Shown: positions 1 to 5,577 of the stretch, piece after piece | Position numbering within the stretch: position 1 is the first letter of the stretch | Layout: each line of letters starts with the position of its first letter | DNA from: Anaerolineae bacterium | GTDB lineage: Bacteria; Chloroflexota; Anaerolineae; JAADDB01 | DNA length: 11,980 bases | Assembly: GCA_015486895.1 (NCBI GenBank) | Contig: WFQT01000198.1 | Location: 1 to 11,980 of the forward strand | Direction of reading: 5' to 3' | Made by a program: the position numbers and the translations under genes | The notes under the pieces: generated by a model | Databases searched by the model: none | What the model saw: the letters and a program-made list of their open reading frames with translations, nothing else | What the model was told of the DNA's origin: nothing

Positions 1-257
1 CCCGGTATCCCATCCTGGGTGATCCCACTTTACTGCTGGATATGCTTGAGGCGCAGACAGGCGAGAGCTGGACCTGGGATGGGGTGCTGGACCTGGGATG
101 GCAGACGGTGCAGACAGAAGTGGAGTTCAACCGGGCTGCAGGCTTTACGGAAGCGGACGATCGCCTACCGGACTTTTTCCGGGAAGAACCGCTACCGCCC
201 ACTGGCGATACTTTCGATATTCCTCGGGGTGAGGTGTTGCAAACTCTGAAGCTGTGA
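1..257 (+). CDS. Aldehyde ferredoxin oxidoreductase, C-terminal end (5'-truncated by window)
   Basis: Only the last 84 codons are present, read in the frame that begins at base 3 and ends with TGA at 255-257. The visible tail runs from a helical segment (LLLDMLEAQTGESWTWDGVL) into a stretch with EFNRAAGFTEADDRLP followed by FFREEPLPP and FDIP. This arrangement (FN-x-x-x-GFT-x-x-DDRLP, then a short PLPP segment) is what I know from the C-terminal domain of aldehyde ferredoxin oxidoreductases, cytoplasmic tungsto- or molybdopterin enzymes that oxidise aldehydes to acids with ferredoxin. The pterin- and FeS-binding parts lie outside the window, so substrate class cannot be judged. A 15-base direct repeat (CTGGACCTGGGATGG at 68-82 and 87-101) lies inside the gene and is read in two different frames. 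An internal ATG at 42 is not a real start because the open frame and homologous residues continue upstream of it. Confidence 0.8.
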   Translation, partial: RYPILGDPTLLLDMLEAQTGESWTWDGVLDLGWQTVQTEVEFNRAAGFTEADDRLPDFFREEPLPPTGDTFDIPRGEVLQTLKL

Positions 258-301
258 GCTTTGACGGCGGATCATTGTGAGCTCGCATTTAGACAATACA
301 T

Positions 302-390
302 CTGGACTCTGGCGTTTTTATTTTAGCCCCAGAAAAATACAGAATTTCACGGATTTGGGTCGAAAAGCAAAGAAAAAAATCTATGTTAAA
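302..390 (+). repeat. Interspersed intergenic repeat, copy A
   Basis: This stretch aligns along its whole length with the reverse complement of 9514-9600 (copy B), with one 2-bp indel and roughly 80% identity by hand count. Shared blocks include GACTCTGGCGTT, TTATTTTAGCC, AAATACAG, GATTT, CGAAAAGCAAAG and ATGTTAA/GTGTTAA. The first 50 bp also align with the reverse complement of 6729-6779 (copy C). Copy A begins 44 bp after the stop codon of the AOR gene and is in the same orientation as that gene. TCTGGC (308-313) and GCCccAGA (326-333) could form an imperfect hairpin with a T-rich loop. What it does is unknown. Confidence 0.75.
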
Positions 391-548
391 TGGTAACATC
401 AAGAAGCTCGTCGTAGAGCCATTTGTTCAGACAGGCCGATGCGATTAGAATGGGGTGCCATGAGGGGAGGTATAACAATAAAAGCGTTAATAAGACATCG
501 CCAAGAAGCTACTGTTAGTTAATAGCGATGCAAAAGCTACAGGAAGTG

Positions 549-581
549 TCACAAAGATTGTCAGGTTTCACAAAAACTGTC
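549..581 (+). promoter_or_regulatory. Direct repeat pair upstream of pucR-like gene, possible operator
   Basis: TCACAAAGATTGTC (549-562) and TCACAAAAACTGTC (568-581) match at 12 of 14 positions and start 19 bp apart, close to two helical turns. They lie about 120 bp upstream of the regulator gene. Tandem sites on one DNA face are typical of dimeric regulator binding, so autoregulation is possible, but nothing in the sequence links these sites to a particular protein. Confidence 0.3.
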
Positions 582-600
582 TTGCCCCCTATTCCCCTAC

Positions 601-616
601 CCTTGAGAATTCAAGG
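601..616. promoter_or_regulatory. Inverted repeat CCTTGA-N4-TCAAGG, possible operator
   Basis: A perfect 6-bp inverted repeat with a 4-bp spacer (CCTTGAGAATTCAAGG) lies 85-100 bp upstream of the ATG of the pucR-like gene. Its size and symmetry would suit a dimeric regulator. The arms are short enough to occur by chance, hence the low confidence. Confidence 0.25.
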
Positions 617-700
617 CGATTTCTGAACCTGCCGCAAACACTTGAAAGGTGGGCACAATGGCAGGCTCTTATTCAACGCATATACCCTACCACGTGATCC

Positions 701-2386
701 ATGGAACCAGCACTAACCATAGAAACGGTCCTGAAATTTGAAGAGTTTAAAAGAGCCACCCTGGTAGCAGGCCAAGCAGGCCTGAACAGGGAGGTGCGCT
801 GGGCTCATATCGTCGACCTGCCGGACATGGTGGATTGGTCACGAGCTGGGGAGTTGCTTTTCACCACAGCCCTAGGGCTCAGTGTAGAAAAAGAAGCCCA
901 GAAGACTCTTATACCAGACCTGGGTAAAATAGGTGTGGCTGGTATTGTCGTCTCTGTAGGCCGTTATTTCCGCACAGTCCCCAAACATATGATAACCCAA
1001 GCCAACGAAATAGGCTTTCCCATCATTACGCTCCCCTGGGACATAGCTTTCTACGACGTTACCAGAGTAATCATGGAAAAGGTCATCAACAATAGATATG
1101 CCATTTTGCAGGAATCTTTGGTAGTGCATAACCGCTTAATGGAAATTGTGTTGAAGGGCACCGGCCTGGATGATCTCGCTGAAACGTTAGCAGAACTTGT
1201 GCAATGCTCTGTCTCCATAGAGGATACATCTTTCCATTTGCTGGCGTACGCGAACTGGGGGAAGATAGATCAAGCGCGGCAGGAGAGCATCCTCCTTGGG
1301 CAAACCTTACCTGTGTATCGCGATGAGATAAGCAAATTGGGGGTTTTTGATGCCCTGCGCCGCACTGGGCGGCCTGTGAGTGTCCCCCCTCTACCCAGCA
1401 TAGGACTTTACTACGAGAGAATGGTAGCCCCTATCATTGCGGCAGGAGAATTGCTCGGATATGTATGGTTAATTCCCCAGCACAAGTTATCCGATGAATT
1501 TGGTATAGTAGCTGTTGAGCGCGCGGCCACTGTAGCTGCAATCATCATGATGCGAGAGCGAGCAGTATATGAAGCACAGCAACGACTCAAAGAGGGATTT
1601 TTTGAGCGTTTGCTAAACGCCCGGATTGGTGAAGAAGGCGACTTGAGAGAAGAAGCCAGGAAATTGGGCTTGATACTCAATGGCCTGCAACAAGTCATGC
1701 TAATTCACACCACTGTGCCTCCACCGCACTTGCAGACGACCGTTCAGCAAGCGTTAGTGAATATTTCCCATAACGGGATGATCTTGGAGTGGGGCAAGGA
1801 ACTTGTCCTCTTGGTGGGGGTTAACGATACGCCCAGTGGCATAGTCATCGCCCGCAAGCTTTGGCAGGCTCTGAGCAACAGTGGATATCACGTCTGTATA
1901 TTTGTAGGTAATGCCTATTCTGACATACGTATGCTTTCCAAGAGCTACCAGGAAGCAGAAGAAGCGTTAGGCCTTGCTCTCAAGCAGCCAGAGGAGGTTC
2001 ACGTGCTGGCGTTTGACGACCTTGGTTCGGTCTACTGGCTGCAGCATCTGCCGCCGGAGGTCCTCCGGGAAAACAGATACTACCGGGCTGTGGAGCGGTT
2101 GGCCAAGTACGATCTACAGCACAGAACCGAGGTGTTGGACACTCTGATGGTGTATCTAAACGCAGGAGCCAATGCGATCCGGGCAGCCAATCAACTGAAT
2201 ATTCATCGAAACACTTTGCGCCAACGTATAGATAGAGCATCGAAGATCACCAAGATTGATTTGCACTCACCACGGAATTTCTTCGAAATTCACATTGCCA
2301 TGAAGGTATTTACGCTCCATGCTCATAGGAATCCTAAGGGACATGCCCCACAAGACGTAGCAGATACTAAATCAGGAACGCTTTGA
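701..2386 (+). CDS. PucR-family transcriptional regulator (PucR N-domain, GGDEF-like, HTH_30)
   Basis: The 561-residue product has the usual three-part PucR/CdaR layout. Residues ~5-130 are the PucR N-terminal domain (LTIETVLKF, the conserved AGQAGLNREVRW stretch, then DWSRAGELLFTTALGL). Residues ~145-290 resemble a GAF-like sensor region, and ~295-430 resemble the degenerate GGDEF-like domain (SYQEAEEALGLAL at 415-427). The C-terminus (~478-540) is a PucR-type HTH: LDTLMVYLNAGANAIRAANQL followed by IHRNTLRQRIDR. Members act in the cytoplasm as regulators of purine, amino acid or other small-molecule catabolism. The ATG at 701 is the only possible start, as an in-frame TGA lies at 695-697; no Shine-Dalgarno is evident. 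Neighbours are an AOR gene upstream and, after a 564-bp gap, VKOR and a purine-type deaminase, so either side could be its target. Which ligand it senses cannot be told. Confidence 0.9.
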   Translation: MEPALTIETVLKFEEFKRATLVAGQAGLNREVRWAHIVDLPDMVDWSRAGELLFTTALGLSVEKEAQKTLIPDLGKIGVAGIVVSVGRYFRTVPKHMITQANEIGFPIITLPWDIAFYDVTRVIMEKVINNRYAILQESLVVHNRLMEIVLKGTGLDDLAETLAELVQCSVSIEDTSFHLLAYANWGKIDQARQESILLGQTLPVYRDEISKLGVFDALRRTGRPVSVPPLPSIGLYYERMVAPIIAAGELLGYVWLIPQHKLSDEFGIVAVERAATVAAIIMMRERAVYEAQQRLKEGFFERLLNARIGEEGDLREEARKLGLILNGLQQVMLIHTTVPPPHLQTTVQQALVNISHNGMILEWGKELVLLVGVNDTPSGIVIARKLWQALSNSGYHVCIFVGNAYSDIRMLSKSYQEAEEALGLALKQPEEVHVLAFDDLGSVYWLQHLPPEVLRENRYYRAVERLAKYDLQHRTEVLDTLMVYLNAGANAIRAANQLNIHRNTLRQRIDRASKITKIDLHSPRNFFEIHIAMKVFTLHAHRNPKGHAPQDVADTKSGTL

Positions 2387-2424
2387 GATATAATCCCGTG
2401 TTCAATTGTAAAGCAGTTGCCATG

Positions 2425-2683
2425 AGCGTTTGCACATCGCATAACGATGAAAATAGGAACGCTGATTGCGCTGATTCTACAGATTAACGCAGATAATTTT
2501 TTAGGGGTCTGCGGAAACCAGCGTTCATCTGGGTCATCAGCGTTTGCGCATCGCATAACGATGAAAATAGGAACGCTGATTGCGCTGATTCTACAGATTA
2601 ACGCAGATAATTTTCTAGGGGTCTGTGGAAACCAGCGTTCATCTGGGTCATCAGCGTTTGCACACCGCATAACGATGAAAATG
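2425..2683. repeat. 114-bp tandem repeat, 2.3 copies
   Basis: Unit 1 is 2425-2538, unit 2 is 2539-2652, and a partial third unit runs 2653-2683 before the sequence diverges. Units 1 and 2 differ at only 3 of 114 positions by direct comparison, so the duplication is recent or kept uniform. Within each unit are shorter degenerate steps of about 9-10 bp built on CTGATT and CAGATT (2463-2495) and a repeated AGCGTT (for example 2425 and 2519). The block GATTCTACAGATTAACGCAGA (2473-2493, again 2587-2607) resembles GATTACACAGGTTAACACAGA in repeat copy B (9504-9524). Confidence 0.95.
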
Positions 2684-2768
2684 TTTTCCGTGCTTTTCTG
2701 TGTGGCCATTTGGGAACACACGACTTCCTAAATCTTCCCGCCTTTTGGAAAGATACCTCCTTTTTCCC

Positions 2769-2797
2769 TTGTCTATGCTCGGTATTTATGGTATGCT
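2769..2797 (+). promoter_or_regulatory. Candidate sigma70 promoter for vkor-like gene
   Basis: TTGTCT (2769-2774) and TATGCT (2792-2797) are separated by 17 bp. Each hexamer matches the consensus at 4 of 6 positions, and a TG dinucleotide one base before the -10 (2789-2790) gives an extended -10. It would leave a leader of about 150 nt before the ATG at 2951. It is the best promoter-like sequence I see in the T-rich part of the gap, but it is unproven. Confidence 0.35.
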
Positions 2798-2950
2798 TAT
2801 TATGTCATCTCAATGTTTAGGGGCATTTCCTTGCCCTCTGAATAGGTTCTGGGTTCAAAGGGTGTCGCTAAATGGAGCAATGATCCATGACGATTTTGCC
2901 CGACGGTGACAAGAGAAGGCCTATGGGCCCAACAAGGGAATGGAGGCAAC

Positions 2951-3424
2951 ATGACTGAAACCTCTCGACAGAGATATGGTAGGACTACCGGCTGCGTAAC
3001 TTGGACGCTTGCCCGGCCGCTGGTCCTTATTTTATCATTTGCCGGTACTTTGGTCTCAGCTTACCTGGCCTATGTGGATTTGAGTCATGCGCGTGCCCTT
3101 TGTGACAGCCCCTTTGATTGTGCTGCTGTCCAAGCTAGCCGTTTTGCCTACATCCGCGGCGTTCCTGTCGCCTTGCTGGGCTTACTGGCTTATCTTGCCG
3201 TGTTCGTGTTAGAATTATTGCGTCCTCGTTTGCAGACGCTATTGGCTAGGTCGGCGGAATTGTTGATCTTTGCCATTGCTTTTGCCGGTATGCTCTATTC
3301 GTTCTATTTGACCTACTTGGAATTCTTTGTCATTCATGCTCTTTGCGTGTATTGTTTGTCCTCTGCCATTATCATTACGCTGTTAGCGCTGTATACTGGT
3401 GGGTTGCACGTTCAAAGCGACTGA
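2951..3424 (+). CDS. Vitamin K epoxide reductase (VKOR) family thiol oxidoreductase, stand-alone
   Basis: The 157-residue integral membrane protein has about four hydrophobic segments (roughly residues 22-42, 70-90, 102-122, 125-150). It carries the VKOR cysteine set: Cys51 and Cys57 in the periplasmic loop (CDSPFDC), then Ser63, the GVPVALLG turn (70-77), and the redox CxxC as CVYC at 132-135. The 5-residue gap between the loop cysteines matches the spacing I know from the Synechococcus VKOR homologue. Such proteins re-oxidise a thioredoxin-like partner and pass electrons to quinone, supporting disulphide formation outside the cytoplasm. The start at 2951 is chosen because GGAGG lies at 2942-2946, 4 nt upstream; an in-frame ATG-equivalent at 2906 would add 15 unconvincing residues. 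No fused or adjacent thioredoxin/DsbA domain is present, so the partner is encoded elsewhere. A strong terminator follows. Confidence 0.9.
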   Translation: MTETSRQRYGRTTGCVTWTLARPLVLILSFAGTLVSAYLAYVDLSHARALCDSPFDCAAVQASRFAYIRGVPVALLGLLAYLAVFVLELLRPRLQTLLARSAELLIFAIAFAGMLYSFYLTYLEFFVIHALCVYCLSSAIIITLLALYTGGLHVQSD

Positions 3425-3453
3425 CAGCACATTTTAACAGGTTAGGCAAGGAA

Positions 3454-3482
3454 AGCCCTGGACGCTGGCCAGGGCTATTTTT
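3454..3482 (+). terminator. Intrinsic terminator after vkor-like gene
   Basis: AGCCCTGG (3454-3461) and CCAGGGCT (3469-3476) form a perfect 8-bp stem with a 7-nt loop, followed by A and five T residues (3478-3482). It lies 29 bp after the VKOR stop and 34 bp before the next ATG, so the downstream deaminase must depend on read-through or on a promoter that I cannot identify in this short gap. Confidence 0.85.
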
Positions 3483-3515
3483 GAACCCGGTTATAACGGA
3501 GAAGGGAGTTGTTTT

Positions 3516-5522
3516 ATGCAAAAAGTTGACCTGATTGTGGCGCACGGCGTCGTGGTGACCATGAACGGGGCCGGAAATATCTATCCAGATGGTGCTGTTG
3601 CCGTTAGCGGTCAGCGCATTGTTGCTGTTGGAGCGGCCGATACGATCGGCAAGCAGTACGATGCCAGGGAAATGGTTGATGTCGGCGGGAAAGTGGTCAC
3701 GCCAGGATTAGTTAACGCCCACACCCACGCGCCCATGAGCTTGTTGCGTGGTTTAGCCAATGATTTGCGTTTGGACGTTTGGCTTCTGGGCTACATGATG
3801 CCTGTAGAGCGAGAATTCGTGGATCCGGAATTCTGTTATTGGGGCACGCTGCTTTCTTGTGCCGAGATGATCCGCGGTGGAGTGACGACTTTCGCTGATA
3901 TGTATTATTACGAAGGCGACGTTGCTCGGGCAACCGCCGAGGCTGGTATGCGTGCCGTTTTAGGCGAGTCGGTACTGAAATTCCCGGCGCCGGACGCGGA
4001 CAGCTACGATGAGAGCCTGAAATACGCTCGGGAGTTCATGAAGACGTGGAAAGGACACGACTTGATAACACCTGCCATCGCTCCCCATGCGCCTTATACC
4101 TGCACGGAGGATATCTTGACCAAAGCGCGGGACCTTGCCGTAGAGTTTGATGTGCCGTTGCACATTCATCTTTCTGAGACGGCCCAAGAAGTGAAAGAGA
4201 GTTACCATCAGCACAACATGGCACCGCTGGCATATATGAACGATTTGGGTGTTTTCGAGGCAAAAACCATTGCCGCCCATTGCGTTCATATTGAGGAGGG
4301 GGAAATCTACACGATTGCTAACCTGCCGGTGGGCGTAGTGCACAATCCTAGCAGCAACCTCAAACTGGCCAGCGGCATTGCCCCTGTGATGGAAATGCGC
4401 CAGTGCCATATTCCTGTGGGCATTGGTACCGATGGCACCGCCAGCAATAATGACCTGGACATGTTCGAGGAGATGAGGCTGGCGGCCTTTTTGCCTAAAG
4501 GCATTAGCGGCAATCCGATTGCTCTGCCGGCCAAGGAGGCTTTTACCATGGCGACTATTGAAGGCGCTCGTGCGATCCACCTGGGAGATGAAATTGGCTC
4601 CTTAGAAGTGGGCAAGCGTGCCGATTTTGTCGCCATAAGCCTGGGTAGTTCCCACGCCACACCTGCTCGCTCTTACATTGAGATGGATCCGAATAACGTT
4701 TATGCCCATTTGGTGTATGCTGCCCACGCTGAGGATGTCACCGATGTGTGGGTGAATGGCCAGCGGCTTATGGAAGGCAGGCAACTATTGACTATCGACG
4801 AAGAAACAGTGCGCGCCAAAGCACAGGAGCTTGCTCAGAAGATCGGCGCTTTCCTAACCAACCGCGAGGCAAATTTGTTGGATAAGCTCATCGCTATTGG
4901 TGGATTGCAAAGGGAGGAATCCTTCGAGGTACAGCTCAAAGCCCAGGTGGATGATTTGGATCGTCTGGAACACTTGGTCACTGAGGGGCAGATGGAAGTG
5001 ACCCGGCAAAGCGTGCGCCAGCAGTATGATACTTACTTCCGTTTCCAAAACGAGCAACAAGGTTTCATTCGTTATCGAGAGGATAACTTACTGCAAAGCG
5101 AAGCCCAAGAGGGCGTCCCTGGTGTCCACTTAGCCGTGCAGCCGCAGTACACGCTGACTCTCATGGGGCCGACTCACGAACGCGTGTACGAGAATTCCGT
5201 TATTCTCTCTCGTTCCCGCTACATATCCCCGGCAGCACATTCTCTGCGCTTTTACCGGGAGTATTTCCAGCCCAACAGCGAGCAAGAGGTGATCAAGTGG
5301 CGGCGGCGTTTCCACATCCGCTACCAGGAGGAAGAATTTGTCATCAACTTAGATAAGATGACGAAGCCGGATAACAATACTTACGTGGAGATTAAGAGCC
5401 GCACCTGGTCCCGAGAGGATGCTTTGCATAAAGCAAGGTTGATCAGCCAGCTCATGCAGGATTTACATATCAGGCCGGAACAGGTAGTTCACCAAGAGTA
5501 CGTGAACATTTACGCCGGGTAG
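3516..5522 (+). CDS. MTA/SAH-type deaminase (amidohydrolase) fused to a CYTH-like domain
   Basis: The 668-residue product is about 220 residues longer than a typical MtaD-type deaminase. Residues 1-445 are the amidohydrolase: HTH metal site (His69, His71), GGVTTFADMY (121-130), APHAPY (189-194), HIHLSE with His218 and Glu221, AAHCVH with His255, and GTDGTASNN with Asp306. These are the metal and catalytic residues of 5'-methylthioadenosine/S-adenosylhomocysteine deaminases, which hydrolyse the 6-amino group of the adenine moiety. After a linker (~446-466), residues ~468-668 read as a CYTH domain: EVQLK (471-475) in place of ExExK, QQYDTYF (502-508), RYRE (519-522), WRRRF (595-599), NLDKM (611-615) and YVEIKSR (623-629), then a closing helix and an EYVNIYAG end. 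CYTH domains bind triphosphates or nucleotides. The frame is unbroken, so the fusion is not a frameshift artefact. AGGGAG at 3503-3508 supports the start. The substrate could equally be another aminopurine nucleoside. Confidence 0.88.
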   Translation: MQKVDLIVAHGVVVTMNGAGNIYPDGAVAVSGQRIVAVGAADTIGKQYDAREMVDVGGKVVTPGLVNAHTHAPMSLLRGLANDLRLDVWLLGYMMPVEREFVDPEFCYWGTLLSCAEMIRGGVTTFADMYYYEGDVARATAEAGMRAVLGESVLKFPAPDADSYDESLKYAREFMKTWKGHDLITPAIAPHAPYTCTEDILTKARDLAVEFDVPLHIHLSETAQEVKESYHQHNMAPLAYMNDLGVFEAKTIAAHCVHIEEGEIYTIANLPVGVVHNPSSNLKLASGIAPVMEMRQCHIPVGIGTDGTASNNDLDMFEEMRLAAFLPKGISGNPIALPAKEAFTMATIEGARAIHLGDEIGSLEVGKRADFVAISLGSSHATPARSYIEMDPNNVYAHLVYAAHAEDVTDVWVNGQRLMEGRQLLTIDEETVRAKAQELAQKIGAFLTNREANLLDKLIAIGGLQREESFEVQLKAQVDDLDRLEHLVTEGQMEVTRQSVRQQYDTYFRFQNEQQGFIRYREDNLLQSEAQEGVPGVHLAVQPQYTLTLMGPTHERVYENSVILSRSRYISPAAHSLRFYREYFQPNSEQEVIKWRRRFHIRYQEEEFVINLDKMTKPDNNTYVEIKSRTWSREDALHKARLISQLMQDLHIRPEQVVHQEYVNIYAG

Positions 5523-5537
5523 CGGCCGGCCTGAGGC

Positions 5538-5571
5538 GCCGTAGAGACGCTACTTTGAGCGCCTCTACGGC
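5538..5571. terminator. Hairpin between convergent genes, possible bidirectional terminator
   Basis: GCCGTAGAG (5538-5546) pairs with CTCTACGGC (5563-5571); inside, CGCT (5548-5551) pairs with AGCG (5558-5561), giving a 13-bp stem broken by one A/C mismatch and a 6-nt loop. It sits in the 55-bp gap between the converging deaminase and MTA phosphorylase genes and would fold on either RNA. There is no T-run on either side, so it may work as a transcript 3'-end barrier rather than a classical intrinsic terminator. GAGGCGC (5533-5539) and GCGCCTC (5559-5565) offer an alternative pairing. Confidence 0.6.
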
Positions 5572-5577
5572 AGTCCT

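Larger units (their letters stand above)
258..700. other. Non-coding gap between AOR and pucR-like gene
   Basis: This 443-bp stretch has no credible gene; the longest ATG-initiated frame I noticed (from 460) is about 20 codons. It is more AT-rich than the flanking genes. It holds a copy of an interspersed repeat (302-390), a pair of 14-bp direct repeats (549-562 and 568-581) and a 6-4-6 inverted repeat (601-616), all listed separately. I see no convincing sigma70 promoter for the downstream gene: TTGAAA at 642-647 has no good -10 partner at the right distance. Confidence 0.6.
2387..2950. other. Non-coding gap with tandem repeat and candidate vkor promoter
   Basis: This 564-bp stretch between the regulator and the VKOR gene contains 2.3 copies of a 114-bp tandem repeat (2425-2683), then about 270 bp of T-rich sequence with a candidate promoter. 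The open frames across it on both strands exist because the repeat period is a multiple of three and the repeat lacks stops in those frames; they carry no recognisable domain and no ribosome binding site, and I do not regard them as genes. Confidence 0.7.

Noticed and set aside
42..257. Independent small gene starting at the ATG at 42 (or at 19 in another frame)
   Set aside because: The frame is open to the window edge and the residues upstream of the ATG continue the AOR C-terminal domain; the other frame is a shadow.
2389..2394. TATAAT just after the regulator's stop codon
   Set aside because: No -35-like hexamer lies 16-18 bp upstream (the sequence there is ACTAAA/TACTAA), and no gene follows closely.
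2425..2683. Possible CRISPR-like array
   Set aside because: The whole 114-bp unit is repeated without unique spacers, and only 2.3 units exist with no cas genes nearby.
2323..2721. A 132-codon frame on the - strand and a 94-codon frame on the + strand with 38-residue repeats
   Set aside because: They exist because the 114-bp repeat lacks stops in those frames; no RBS, no domain, and the - strand frame also overlaps the 3' end of the regulator gene.
3960..4580. 206-codon frame antisense to the deaminase
   Set aside because: It lies wholly inside a gene with clear catalytic motifs on the other strand; the composition looks like a shadow of that coding sequence.
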